A DNA stretch of 64,000 nt from Whitmania pigra. Its lineage: Eukaryota > Annelida > Clitellata > Hirudinida > Haemopidae. Shown here piece by piece: positions 23,935-36,294 of the stretch (positions within the stretch are counted from its first letter, which is position 1; the number at the start of each line of letters is the position of its first letter). A program made the translations under genes and the position numbers. The notes beneath the pieces were generated by a model. The model saw nothing but the letters and a program-made list of their open reading frames with translations. It did no database searches and was not told the origin of the DNA. Location: contig JAJTWR010000245.1 in the NCBI GenBank assembly GCA_021613335.1, positions 239,501 through 303,500 of the forward strand, given 5' to 3'.

Positions 23935-26140
23935 TAATTGCAACGTTTCAGTAATTTTGGAAAAGGAGACAAATTAAAAATTTAAAAACAAGCACATTAA
24001 TGAATGGAATTTCGGTGCGATACTGTTGGTTTGTTAGAATATTATTATTATTATTATTTATTGTTATATTTATTATTATTATATTTATTATGAAAACTAT
24101 CATAACAACTGCATTTAAGAATTTCAATTCAAGACATACTTTGAAGACGTTTGTGATAATTTATTATATGCTGTCTGTAACATCTTGGCTTCTCTTCCGA
24201 ATTAATTTCCAAAAACAATTTTATTCGTGAAAATGGCAATATTGCCTATGAGTCCTGCAACAACATGTTACACACAAAACATTTGTTCATAATAAATTTT
24301 CAAAAATAATAATTTTTTTTTACATTTTGTTGCATTCTAAAACATTCCCTCAGGCCTGTTGGCAACATCAAGGAGATTGGAGGAGTGCAAGAAAGCCTGC
24401 CATCAAATCAGGCACTGCAATGTTGTTGCCCAACTCACGGATCCCGAAATGCTACGTCCATAATCCTTACTGATTTCTCAAACATTTGCTTGGCAATGTT
24501 AAATATACGGGTCACAATTATCTAGACTACTATGCTGTTTGCATGCAATGTACACTTTGCAAAATTACTTGGTGGAAATTTTATAGGTCTCATTTCCTTT
24601 GATTGATTGTAGTTAATTTCTACTCATTATCAACACGTGATGATAATGTATTACAAAATTATTTTAAAACTATGATTTGCTCTTTCGTACTTGACTGAAT
24701 TTAAGATGAATATTTTATTGCTAATAGGATGAACAGATTGCTAGAACCATCCGAGGACATCATTCTGAGTCTGGAAGATTTGGCAAATATGGAGAAATTT
24801 GTTCCGAAGCAACCGAAGTCAGAATATTTTAAAACAATTCAACAGGATTAAAAACTAACCGTACTTGTTTTAAATAGATAACAAACAATGTTTTAAATGG
24901 ATAATAATATCAAGTGATTAAATAAATTATTTTAAGGAATGAATTAGTGTTTGACTGCAAAAAATGATTTATCGACCAATATCGAATTCAATGATGCAAA
25001 ACATTAAATTTTCATAATTACGTTAATATCGCTTAAGTTTATTAGTGTATTTAAAATGTTTTGTAGAAAAAAACAAGCTATTTTATTAATAAAGTTATTA
25101 ATATTTTAAGACTATCCAATGAAGTTTCTTCCGCCTGAATAGCCCTCAACACACCTGTTGGCTACATACCATCTGAAACATCACACATTTCACATGCATT
25201 CATGCCGTAACACACTTAAAGATAATGACTATGAGTCAGAGTTTGGGTGAGCTCTTTGACTATAATTCATTAAACGTTTTAATTTTTAAACTTCCTTTAT
25301 AAACTAGGTTACATCACAATTCTAGAAATAGTTTAAAAATTGCATTTTCTTACATATTGATGGTAATGATGCATTTATCGATGAACGCTTGTAGGCTGTT
25401 TGCAAACAAATAAAATAATATTTAAATTAATCGCTAATGCAATAAAAACAGTTAATTTATGAGACATCACATTAATAGCGTTAGGGGCTCCTAGGAATGG
25501 GCAATGCTTTATGACAGATGTTGTGTCTCTGAAATAATTTTAAATTATTTTATTGATCTCAAGAAATCTATCAAACGTGACAAAATATTGTCTGACTAAT
25601 ATTGTAATTACTAGACTAACAAACGTTTCTTATCAAGCTCTGGTCTTGTGGCGATGTATTGCGATCGCACATCATTAATGCATATTGTTTTTATTTCTTC
25701 TATTTTAATTGTTGTTTTTTGTTTGCTTTTATTAAAGTTCTATTTATTTATTTTCTTTTTTTTCAAGTTAGAATTAGACGTGGGACATCATGCATTGCAA
25801 AGGCATCTGTTGTTTACTTAAACATGTCGAGGTTAATTATCGAGGTTAATGTCATCAAGAGATGTGAGTGCTGCGTTTCAACGTTATTATATATATATAT
25901 ATATATATATATAGATTTTTTTTTTTAAATTGTAATTTCACGTTTTACTTTTAAATTTTATTAATTTTAATTCTGCCTAATTTCTAGCACATTGAATGAC
26001 TAGCGAATGATTATAGGAGGGCTGTTGATGTGAAGTTTACTCATTTCTCGTCAGCTGTTTATGTCGTTAAATTGTTATTTTAAAATAATTTATTGATTTT
26101 AAAAATTCCATCAAGCAAGACACCAAATGTCATCAAAATT
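23935..26140 (-). repeat. Non-coding duplicon, copy B
   Basis: Inverted copy of 970-3,130 and direct copy of 59,975-62,316. B and C also share the flank that precedes CRP13 and the relic at 59,539 (23,640-23,935 with 59,690-59,975). Confidence 0.75.
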
Positions 26141-26295
26141 TATGCCACTTTCAATTCTTAAAATATATTTAAATAACAAGCAACACAAAATTTAAAATCT
26201 TGAATAGGTTAAATATTCAACAATAAAGATTTAATTTTTAATATATTTTATTTATTTTGATTGTCGCAGAAATGAGCCTTGAAGGATATTTCCGT

Positions 26296-26736
26296 TCATT
26301 TGCCGACACGAAGTCTCACTGAAAAGGATAAAGTTAAATAATCTTTTTACAGTTTAATCATGCACGTTATTATATTAATAAATATATTAATCATTATTAA
26401 TTATTCATGTAATTATTATTAAGTTATAACAATTAACGTACCACAAAGACCCAAGTAGCAAAGAAATGGAAGAACACAGTCATCCTGGAAATTAAAATTA
26501 ACAATCAGATTGAATATTTTGTTTTTTTTCCATTTTATTCAATTTCTTACAGAATTATTGCAGGAATGGACAGTTTCTGGAAAATTAATCTTTTTACAAT
26601 TTCAAGCAGATTATAATTCACTACTTTTAATTAATGACACCTTTTAACAACCAAATATTAAAAAAAAACAAAAATACCAACCAATGAGGCAGGCAAGCAT
26701 GAGGATTGCAAGCAGGAAAACACATACAGTCTTCAT
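26296..26736 (-). CDS. CRP14: secreted four-cysteine peptide gene
   Basis: Minus-strand exons 26682-26736, 26551-26576, 26442-26484, 26296-26318; phases 1-0-1. Signal MKTVCVFLLAILMLACLI plus ETVHS; predicted cleavage VHS|C. Core CNNSDDCVLPFLCYLGLC, tail VRLRVGK-stop with Gly-Lys. The core promoter is TATTTAAA at 26778-26785, 49 nt before ATG, as in CRP1, its inverted paralogue at the window start. Comparison with CRP14 shows that CRP1 lost the Cys3-Cys4 segment. Confidence 0.84.
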
Positions 26737-27097
26737 CTTTGGAGATGTCTGAGCACCAGTGATGTTGAAGTTTTCTGTTTAAATAGTATTTGAATTGCGT
26801 GATAAAAAGCAAATGATTGTGGCTTTTTAATTGATATGAATGCAATTTATCTTCTCCGTTTTAAATTCGATGGCAAACGAATATTTTAATGGGTAACAAA
26901 AAAGTGGCAAGGAGAGAGGTTGTCAAATTTGAAGTAAAAATGAACTGTTATTATTGGTATTATTATCATTATCATTGTCATTATCATTATCATAATTATT
27001 ATTATAATAATAATTATTATTATTATTGTTATTCTTCTTATTTTTTTTTTTTTTCTTATTATTATCATCATTATTTTTATTACTATACTAATGAACC

Positions 27098-27099
<2 letters not shown>

Positions 27100-27170
<71 letters not shown>
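27100..27170. repeat. (ATT)n microsatellite
   Basis: About 23 ATT units after ATGAACCGTT, the same border word found at 32,580, 40,535, 43,852, 46,338 and 63,730. Confidence 0.95.
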
Positions 27171-27172
<2 letters not shown>

Positions 27173-27262
27173 AATGTCATTTGTTAATATGAAATATATA
27201 ATGTATATAATGTCATTTGTTAATATGAAATAAATAGTGTACATAATGTCATTTGTTGCATT
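27173..27262. repeat. Short tandem repeat of about 36 bp
   Basis: Three imperfect copies beginning AATGTCATTTGTTAATATGA, directly inside the exon 2 remnant of the neighbouring pseudogene. Confidence 0.8.
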
Positions 27263-27544
27263 GACGATTTCTGAAAATTTAAATTTTTGTTCTACATAAT
27301 TAAAGAAATAAAAGTTGTGGCCGCCGAATAGATTGTTTGACATTTTTGCGTACGACATGGTAAATGAATATACGTATCCTCATACTCACAAAAACTCCAA
27401 GTCGTCAAGATTATGAATTCAAATAAAAATCCGGAAATAAAAATATCATTTTCAAAGGACATCCATCACAATTAAACCAGCATGAGTTACTAACCCAAGA
27501 AGCAGGCAATCAGCAGAATTGCAAGGAAGAAGCATATACGGTCT

Positions 27545-27547
<3 letters not shown>
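27262..27547 (-). pseudogene. CRP relic truncated by microsatellite expansion
   Basis: Minus strand: exon 1 remnant 27495-27547 resembles the CRP19 signal exon (CTTCTTCCTTGCAATTCTGC then TTGCCTGCTTCTTGG|GTTAGT) with a one-base deletion and no ATG. An (AAT)n array replaces everything upstream. Exon 2 starts at 27270 (EIVN...) and runs into tandem repeats; exons 3 and 4 are absent. Confidence 0.7.
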
Positions 27548-27592
<45 letters not shown>

Positions 27593-27880
27593 TAAAAATA
27601 TAATAATAATATAATATAAGAATAATAATAAAATATAATAATAATAATAATAATAAAATAATAATAATAAAATAATAATAACATAACAATAACATAACAA
27701 TAACAAGAACAAGAACAATAACAATAACAATAACAATAACAATACAACAATAACAATAACAATAACAATAACAATAACAATAACAATAACAATAACAATA
27801 ACAATAACAATAACAATAACAATACAATAACAATAACAAACAATAACAATAACAATAACAATAACAATAACAATAACAAT

Positions 27881-27929
<49 letters not shown>

Positions 27930-28002
27930 CACACAACAACAACAACAACAACAATAACAATAACAAAAACAATAACAATAACAATAACAATAGAACAATA
28001 AC

Positions 28003-28039
<37 letters not shown>

Positions 28040-28045
28040 TAATAA

Positions 28046-28109
<64 letters not shown>

Positions 28110-28267
28110 TAATAATAATAATAATAATAATAATAAGAATAATAATAATAATAATAATAATAACAATACAATAACAATAACAATAACATAACATAACAAC
28201 AACAATAAAGAATAATATAATAAAATAATAATAATAATATAATAAATATATAATAATAATAATAATA

Positions 28268-28303
<36 letters not shown>

Positions 28304-28335
28304 TAATAATAATAATAATAATAATAATATAATAA

Positions 28336-28397
<62 letters not shown>

Positions 28398-28420
28398 CAT
28401 AATAATAATAATAATAATTG
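27545..28420. repeat. 880-bp compound microsatellite
   Basis: (AAT)n with large (AACAAT)n and (AAC)n cores. Source of long low-complexity frames on the minus strand that are not genes. Confidence 0.95.
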
Positions 28421-28640
28421 TAACGTAGCTAGTGCATATGGTCGCACCTGGAGGCTACCTACTTGCGCACCTTGATACTTATTACTCTGATAAGCGTGTT
28501 CGTTTAATATTGTGAGTTACTACTGATAGTTGGTGATATACAATCTGACTAAATAAGAGGCGTTTAAGTTAATAAATACTTTTAGTTTACCGCTGTTGCT
28601 TTCTATCGAGCAAAGGATACAAAAACAACAACAATAATAT
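28421..28640 (+). repeat. GCGCACCTTGATGC repeat, copy 1
   Basis: About 200 bp starting TTGTAACGTAGCTAGTGC and ending AGCAAAGGATAC before an AAC/AAT-rich tail; matches 58,425-58,650 and the reverse complement of 49,905-50,135. It is always bordered by simple repeat, suggesting a short retroposon with a simple-sequence tail. No A or B box seen. Confidence 0.6.
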
Positions 28641-28984
28641 TAATCAAAATAACAATAATAGTAGTAATAGTAATAGTAATAATAAAATAATAATAGTGAT
28701 AATAATAATTAATAATAATGATTAATAATAATAATAATAATTACAAATTATGGATAGGACAAGATGCAATCTTTTTCAGTGATGTCAGCCAAAGCTGATG
28801 CAGTAACAATGCGCTTCAATGACTTTTATGTATTATTTATGTGTTCTGAAAGAGGGCATATTATTTATAATTTATTTACATGTTATTCTCTTATTTTACT
28901 AAAGTACTGAATTATTTTAGTGAAAGTATTTTAAATGGTCCTCATGAGCATTTTCTACTTAAGAAACATGACGTCACTGATGTT

Positions 28985-29040
28985 CAGAATCTCCAAAGAT
29001 GTGCTTGTCTGCCTCATGCATTTGTATTTTACTTCCATCT
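28985..29040 (+). pseudogene. CRP exon 1 relic
   Basis: The leader GTTCAGAATCTCCAAAG is followed by ATGTGCTTGTCTGCCTCATG: most of the signal core is deleted and the donor lost. Its upstream flank resembles that of the relics at 12,733 and 15,363. Confidence 0.6.
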
Positions 29041-29265
29041 CGGAGATTTAGCGATTCCGCCCTGTGGGTATTGCCTATGTGCAGCAGTTAATCTAAGAAG
29101 TTTTAAGATGCAACAATTTTCACAATACAATTATTAGTTCGGAAACTTTTACATTTTACTGCCGCTTGCAATGTGCAGTTGTCGGATATGGAAAGTGTGC
29201 TAAATTATTGTCTGCAATTTTTTATTTAAGAAACCAGGTATCACTAAAGCTCAGAGAACTACAAG

Positions 29266-29300
29266 GATGAAGACTGTGTGTTTTTGTTTTGTGTGAAATA
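29266..29300 (+). pseudogene. CRP exon 1 relic
   Basis: ATGAAGACTGTGTGTTTTTG then an early TGA; no donor and no downstream exons until the next copy. Confidence 0.55.
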
Positions 29301-29483
29301 TTTACATTTAGATTTATCGATGTTTTGAAGGACCCATGCAGGCTTAATTGTAAATTAACAATTTATCAATTTTGAATATTCTTACTTCATGTTGAAGTGA
29401 CCGATGGCTTGTATTATGTAGATAAATTATTTTCGCTTTGCTAATTAAAACCTCTGTACCACAGAAGCTCAGACATCTCCAAA

Positions 29484-29892
29484 GATGAAGACTGTATGTG
29501 TTTTGTAACCTGATGCTTGCCTGCCTCATAGGTTGGTGACTTCGTGACAGTGTTTTTTTTTACAAGTTTGCATAGTTTCAAATAAGATTTTCTGAAATTC
29601 CAAATTTTGTTCCAGAAATTGTATACTCACAAGTGGAATTTAGCAAGAGCGTAAGAAATATATTTAATTTAAATCCATTAACAAGTTTCTTAATGATTGT
29701 TCATTTGTTACAGAAACCATGCCGACCACCATATACTCCTATAGAGTATGCTGTATGTCAACACAAACTATTAAATAAAATTAATAAAGAAATAATAATT
29801 TTAAAACATATTTATTACCCTACTAACCTATTGATGACGAAGCAATTTTCTTAATTTTGGAATTTCAGAGCCTCTCCGTTTTTTCGAAAATG
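29484..29892 (+). pseudogene. Decayed CRP gene
   Basis: Exon 1 29484-29531 (deletion, TAA after eight codons), exon 2 29616-29650 (EIVYSQVEFSKS, no Cys1), exon 3 29714-29752 (KPCRPPYTP, length out of phase), exon 4 from 29869 without an in-phase stop. Splice sites are still recognisable. Confidence 0.75.
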
Positions 29893-29899
29893 AAACAGG

Positions 29900-30740
29900 A
29901 TTCCAATCGGCAAGGAAATCGGAATTGACATCAAATTTGATATTAAATGTTTTAAAATTTATTGATTTATAATTTCCGTTTAACAAAATTTCCATTTTTC
30001 TCTAATTTTAAGTGATATTTATTCTAATTTACTTAAAAATGAATCTGATTAATTTAGCAATTTATATTAATTTTTAATAATTATTCAAAAATTATGATTA
30101 AATAATAAATACAGAAAGTGAAATAATTAAGGGAAACCAATGTTACAGCTATGTAAATTAAACTATTATTATATTATTATTACAAATTGTAACAACATGT
30201 CACCGATTCGGGGAATATTGTTTTAATTTTTTTCTTTTCCTGCCTCGCATTTTTAAAACTTTTGGGAATATACAAATTTCCGGGCCAATAATATTAATTA
30301 TCATGAATGTTTGAATTTTTAAAAGATGGAAACAACGCCGAAATTTATAGTGAAATTTAAACATTTTTGAAGATATCTTAATAGAGTCTTTAGTTTTGAA
30401 TATTAATCGATTCAACAAATAATAATAATCGATAATTATAATATTATAATTGATAAAAAATTATGATACCAAAGATAAATTATGATCTCAAAATAAATAC
30501 TTTAATTAATTCAAAAAATAATACTTCCGAAATATTTCAACTTTAAAATTATTGCAAAACTAAGCCATTAATCTCTGTCGTTTTGACATTTTAATGGTTT
30601 GCGCAGCTTGTAAGTGTTGTCCTCAAATTGTTTTGAAAGTTGTCATTGAAAATTATTGATCAGATCATTGCTGAAAGTCTACTAAAATATAGCCTTCAAT
30701 TTTATTATTTAAGTCTCAATATCACTGATGATCAGATATC
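29900..30740. other. AT-rich flank of CRP17 with direct-repeat copy at 34,740-35,240
   Basis: 30,335-30,740 is closely similar to 34,840-35,240. No coding evidence. Confidence 0.5.
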
Positions 30741-30747
30741 TCCAAAG

Positions 30748-31169
30748 ATGAAGACCAATATGCTTTCTTCCTTGCAATTCTGCTGATTGCCTGCTTCATG
30801 GGTTAGTAACTCAGCTTGGAGCTTTTGTGAGTATGAGGATACGTATCATATATATATCATATATATTCTCTTAACATGTCGCATGTAAAAATGTCAAACT
30901 TTTTTCTTTTTTCTTTTATTTCTTTAATTGTGTAGAACAAAAATTTAAATTTTCAGAAATTGTCCATTCACAATGTACTTTGGTGAGTTATAGCTCAATT
31001 CCTAATCTGTCATCCAAGTATTTCTGATTATCTACCTTTACTTTCAGAGAGGTTGTAAATATCCAACCAGGTGTGATACTGCAACAAATATATGTGGTAT
31101 GTTGGAATAATTGTGCAAATATAATAGAAATCTATGACATTATATTCATTGATTTCAGTCCCAAGATGA
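30748..31169 (+). pseudogene. CRP17: paralogue of CRP19 with frameshifted signal exon
   Basis: Exons 30748-30801 (54 nt), 30957-30982, 31048-31096, 31159-31169. One base is missing in exon 1 relative to CRP19, giving an early stop. The rest is open: EIVHSQCTL, then RGCKYPTRC and DTATNIC, tail VPR. Four cysteines are present with spacing x4, x5, x6 instead of x5, x5, x4. A sequencing error in exon 1 would make this a functional, divergent member. Confidence 0.7.
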
Positions 31170-31700
31170 AAAACATGAGTTTTCCAAGAAAATTTCCAGC
31201 AGCAAATCTGAATTATTAATTTGGATTTAATAGTCGATATTTTATTGTTTGGAAATGAACGTTTAAAATTTTAGTATTTTGAAATAAACTTTGGATTTAT
31301 CACCTAAGATCTCTTTTTATTAAGCACCATCCCATATGAATAAAGCCGCTTTTCCGTCTCAGAGGATGGTAAGCCATTGTTGTAATTTAAAAATAGTTTG
31401 TTCACTTCACTATGGAATACTTGGTACAAATATTATTGACGAATTTCGACATCCGACAAAATTTAATTTTGCGAACTTTAAAATAAAAGCATGTTTCCTT
31501 GGCTAGGTTTAGTTGCCACTTCCTGCTCTTTGAGGTGAACAAATTGATGCCTCTCTGAAGAACAAAAATTAGTCATTGATGGTGAGTTGTAAGGCTTAAT
31601 GTCGTCAGCTTTTTAGTTTAATTGTGATATCTCGAGAGTCTACGACGTTAATTTAGATCAGAAACAGCATGGGGCCTAACCACTTCTAGTTGAACCAGAT
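31170..31700 (-). mobile_element. Exon 4 3' block joined to a LINE RT fragment
   Basis: 31,170-31,440 is the 3' block that follows exon 4 in CRP17/19-type genes; 31,440-31,700 matches the RT fragment at 18,373-18,651 in the same order, so the composite was copied as a unit. Confidence 0.6.
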
Positions 31701-31924
31701 TATAATAATAAAAAAATATTTAAGGTTTCAAACTTTCAAGTTTTTTTTAAGTTTGTACCAACTTTTATTTCATAAATTATGTTTGAAAATATTTAAACAT
31801 CAAGCCACAAACAATTTGGAGTTTCAAATAGATTATTTCATCAATAATAGAGAATTAACTTTTAATTCAAATTTATTTATTTGTTTCGCATGTCGCAGAA
31901 AGGTGCCTTGAAAGGTACTTCTGT

Positions 31925-32360
31925 TCATTTGATCAGATGTCTTGTAACTGAAAAATTTAAATTTATAGAATTGAGATTTAAGGTTTAATAAGGCATGTTA
32001 TTATATTAATAATCGTAGTTAATTATAATTATTCATGTAATTGTTATTACGTGAATATTGTGACATACCGCAATCACGGAACATTGTGCAAACCTCTCCT
32101 GGGCGACAATCATTCTGAAAATTTAAATCAGATTGAATATTTTGTTAAATATGTTTTTCATTTCAAGCCTTACTGAATTGTAGCAGGACTGAACAACATC
32201 TGGAAAATTAATCATTTTACAATTTCAAGCAGAATATATTTCAGTAAGAATGTTTAAGGACATATTTTAACAACCAAATATTTTAAAAAGTCCAAAAATA
32301 CCAACCCATGAGGCAGGCAAGCATCAGGATTGCAAGCAGGAAAACAACCAGAGTATTCAT
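31925..32360 (-). CDS. CRP18: secreted four-cysteine peptide gene
   Basis: Minus-strand exons 32306-32360, 32174-32199, 32069-32114, 31925-31947; phases 1-0-1. Signal MNTLVVFLLAILMLACLM, then DVVQS with VQS|C as likely cleavage site. Core CYNSNDCRPGEVCTMFRDC has C-x5-C-x5-C-x5-C, one residue longer in the last loop. Tail VTRHLIK-stop: the glycine before lysine is lost, so amidation is not expected. TATAAAAG at 32397-32404, 44 nt before ATG. Confidence 0.78.
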
Positions 32361-32404
32361 CTTTGGAGATGTCTGAACATAACTTTTCATTGAACACTTT
32401 TATA

Positions 32405-32889
32405 GAGAAAATCGTCAAGCTTCAAAGTGTTCTTGAGTTAATAAATATTTTAAAATGGATAATTTAAGGGTTTAACATCTGCCAAAAACTTGAAAGAAAA
32501 TTTAGTTATTTTTGTCAACAGCTGTCCATCTATACATTCATCATTCCGCCTCTGACGCTATGCTTGAGAAGCCAAATGAACCATTATTATTATTATTTCA
32601 CAAGCAACCACAGCCATAACGACTGGAAAGTCAACGGCGCCAGGCCTCAACCAGAGTCCAGAGGCAGCCACAAACAGAAAAAAAGAACGGGAGAAAAACA
32701 CAAAAAAAAGAAAACAAATTCTATCAATTTCCAGTATCATCCCAAAATTTTTCTTAATGTATGACATGTTCCGTACGGGCAATCTTTTGGATCTCAGGTT
32801 GACTTGGTTTTCCAGGTAGCATATCTAACTCTTTCTTTAAATTTTCTCCAGTTGTCCCCAGGGTTCCCACCACATTATTATTATTATTA

Positions 32890-32950
<61 letters not shown>

Positions 32951-33180
32951 ATAATAATTAATTAATTAATAACATAATTGATGATAGTTATTTACAAACC
33001 TTAATGTTGAATATTGGCGTGAGATATTGTGGGCTGATTATGAGATTATTGTGAACTATTTGCGGGACTGTTTTTGGGACTTTATGGCAAAAATAGGAGT
33101 CCTCGGTTATAACAATATGTTACTCTTTCCTTTGAGATAATTAACATAAATAAATCATCAAAGTTATTGGACCGTACTGT
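32405..33180. other. CRP18 upstream flank, simple repeat and unassigned DNA
   Basis: 32,405-32,580 is the family upstream module ending at the border word AAATGAACCATTATT. 32,877-32,950 is an (ATT)n array. 32,590-32,870 is GC-richer and not recognised. Confidence 0.5.
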
Positions 33181-33189
33181 GCCAGAGTA

Positions 33190-34015
33190 AAACGGCTGAT
33201 GCACATCTTAAATACATTCTTAGAGCATTTAGATTGTGGGGAAGGCTAGGCGAATGGCTGACTCTCTTGCTGACGGGGTCTTGCCTGCAACAGCGCAAAT
33301 GGAAAAGAGCGCTATGTAAATTGTTAGAAAGAGAAGCATCTTTACTAATGGTTTACAGCCTTAAACCTAAAACAGCTGCCTCATGATTAAGTGGTGACAC
33401 CTTGATGTTATCGATGCATGTGCTCGACTAAAATTTTATATCCCATATTAAATTCGAACCAGTTTAACGCTGGAGGTACATTTTTTAAAAACTATTTACA
33501 CTATTCAGAAATTTTAAGGATTTTAACGGCATGATAGAAATGTTTGGATTCTGGCAACACCACCATGTTTCAGGATCATACTTCAAATTTGACGACTGAC
33601 GCACATCTCAAAAAAATTCGAAGTGCATTTAGGTTGGGGGAAGGCTGGGCGAACGGGTTGCATTCTGCGGAGATTGTGGCAACAGTCGTAATGTGTCGTG
33701 TCGGAAAGCCATCCTGTTCAGTCTCAAGCGCAAATGGAAAAGAGCGCTATATAAATTGTTAGAGAAACATCTTTGTATATAGCGCTTTATAATGGTGTAC
33801 AGCCTTAAACAGCTGTCTCATGATTAAGTGGTGACATCTTAATATTATCGATGCATGTGTTCGACTATTTATTTATTTATTTATTATTTTAATATTATTT
33901 ATTTATTATAGTCCGTTGCATAACTAATATGATTTGGACCATGTGCTCGACTAAAACTTCATATCCCATATTAACTTCGAACGAGTTTAACGCTGGAGGT
34001 ATATTTTTTTTAAAC
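33190..34015 (+). repeat. Two tandem copies of a SINE-like unit
   Basis: 33,190-33,500 and 33,590-34,015 share a collinear series of words (GGGGGAAGGCTGGGCGAACG, AAATGGAAAAGAGCGCTAT, CATGATTAAGTGGTGAC, AGTTTAACGCTGGAGGTA). The GGGCGAACGG and GTGTCGTGT segments resemble the tRNA-derived SINE listed elsewhere. Confidence 0.6.
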
Positions 34016-34019
34016 TATT

Positions 34020-35240
34020 CAAAATTTTAGTTTTCAATATTTTCAAAAAAATTCAATTTCTGACTAGAACACATTTCAAGAATAAATACAAATATTTTAA
34101 TATACGGAACAAATTAAAATGATGTCTTAAAATATGATGATTTAAAATACTTTAAAAAAAAATTTAACTGTAAATCTAATAATGGTTAACCCTAATACTT
34201 AATAGTTGGCTCTTAATATCTCACCTTAAAAATTGTAAACATTTAAAAAAACATCACTTATAAATAATGTATTTCAGTGACAAATTAAAATTGATATAAA
34301 AGTTAAAAGTTTATTATTGAATAATAATAATAATTTTAAACTATCCAATATTTTCTGGCTTGATATTTAAATATTTTCAAATGCGAATTATGAAATAAAA
34401 ATGGGAGAAAGCATTTGAGAATTAGATGTATTTTGACAAATGAATGATGTCATTTAAAAGTATCGATTATTTCTAAAGTTAGTGAAGAGGTTAAATAGAT
34501 TATTATGTCTTGAAAATTGATCTGATTATAGCCTGTTATGTAAAAGCCCTTCATATGTTGCTTATTGAAATTTGGTGAAATATTACTTTGACTTATTAAT
34601 AATAATTATTAAGTAATGGTTTTGAAATGCGTTTAAATAGGTTTCTAAATAATTATCTGATAGGATAAAAAAGGTTCTGTACAATTCTGTTTTATCTGTT
34701 GGTTTTGTTATAAATTAGGATGTTTATTTTGGAACAAATTTTACTTAATAAATTGTATTTGCAAAACATTTAAATATCAAGCCAGATAAAAATTTGAAAA
34801 GTTTCAAATACATAAAATCAATAATAAATTCAAATAAGATAGAAACAATGCCGAAAATTTTAGTAAATTTAAACATTTTTGAAGATATCTTAATAGAGTC
34901 TTTAGTTTTGAGTATTAATCGAATCAACAATTAATAGTCGTTAATTATAAAATTATAATTGTTAATAAAAATTATGATCTCAAGATAAATACTTTAATCA
35001 ATTCAGAAAATAATACTTCCGAAATATTTCAACTTTAAAATTATTGCAAAACTAAGCCATTAATCTCTGACGTTTTGACATTTTAATGGTTTGCGCAGCT
35101 TGTAAGTGGAAGAGTTGTCCTCAAATTGTTTTGAAAGTTGTTATTGAAAATTATTGATCAGATCATTGCTGAAAGTCTACTAAAATATAGCCTTCAATGT
35201 TATTATTTAAGTCACAATATCACTGATAATCGGATATCTC
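34020..35240. other. AT-rich DNA, partly shared with 5.6-6.9 kb and 30.3-30.7 kb
   Basis: 34,130-34,720 is the reverse complement of 5,640-6,900 in patches; 34,840-35,240 repeats the CRP17 upstream flank. No gene seen. Confidence 0.5.
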
Positions 35241-35245
35241 CAAAG

Positions 35246-35828
35246 ATGAAGACCAACTATGCTTTCTTCCTTGCAATTCTGCTAATTGCCTGCTTCTTGG
35301 GTTAGTAACTCATGCTGGTTTAATTCAGTGATGGATGTCTTTTGAAAATGATATTTTTATTTAAATTCATATTCTTGATATCTTGGAGCTTTTGTGAGTA
35401 TGAGGATACATATATTCATTTACAGTGTTGTACGTAAAAATGTCACAATCCATTCGGCGGTCACAACTTTTATTTCTTTAATTATGTAGAACCAAAATTT
35501 AAATTTTCAGAAATAGTCAATTCGCAATGTACTTTGGTGAGTAATAACGTAATTCAACTCATAATTTGGATCCAAGTATTTCTGATTAACTACCTTTAAT
35601 TTCAGAGTGGTTCTAAATATCCATCCAATTGTGATACTGGAAAATTGCGTGGTATGTTGGAAAATTGTGCAAATATAATACAAATCTATGGCATTATATT
35701 CATTGTAAAATTACAATTATGACACGATAATTTTATTTAATAATATATATCCTATAATAATAATTAAGGCTAAAATTAGAATTTAAAATATTCAAATCCA
35801 TTTGTTATTCTTACAAGTCCCAAGATGA
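35246..35828 (+). CDS. CRP19: CRP-family gene with two of four cysteines lost
   Basis: Exons 35246-35300, 35511-35536, 35606-35651, 35818-35828; phases 1-0-1, all sites GT-AG. Signal MKTNYAFFLAILLIACFL, then EIVNSQCTL. Exon 3 reads SGSKYPSNCDTGKLR: Cys2 is Ser and Cys4 is Arg compared with CRP17, while Cys1 and Cys3 remain. Tail VPR-stop. The frame is open throughout, so this is a two-cysteine variant or an early pseudogene. Loss of exactly Cys2 and Cys4 would fit C1-C3/C2-C4 pairing, an inference. Confidence 0.55.
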
Positions 35829-36294
35829 ACAACATAAGTTTTCCAAAAAGAATTCCAGCCGCGAATCTGAATTGTTAATTTGGATTTAACATTCGAAATT
35901 TTATTTTTTGGAAATGATGGAAAAATTTGAAATTTTAGTATTTTGAAATAAAGTTTAGGTTTATCAATTTAGGTGTTCTTAGTTTACCTTTAAAAGCAGC
36001 TAAATTTATCATCAGTCATGCAAGATCTCTTTTTATTAAGCACCGTCCCATATGAATAAAGCCGCTTCACCATCTCAGAGGATGGTAAGCCATTGTTGTA
36101 ATTTAAAAAGTTTGTTCACTTCACTATGGAATACTTGGTACAAATATTATTGCAGAACACTGCAAAAATCTGTTAAAAAAGGTAATGAGGAGAAGGAAAA
36201 AGTTGGAAAAATGGAAAAATTTGTTTACAAGTCAAGTAAAGAAGAAACTGAAAACTCCAGGCATGTTTCTCCTCGTTGAAATTCGGAACTTTAT

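Noticed and set aside
27173..27262. CRISPR-like array
   Set aside because: Only three imperfect tandem units without spacers, in eukaryotic DNA.
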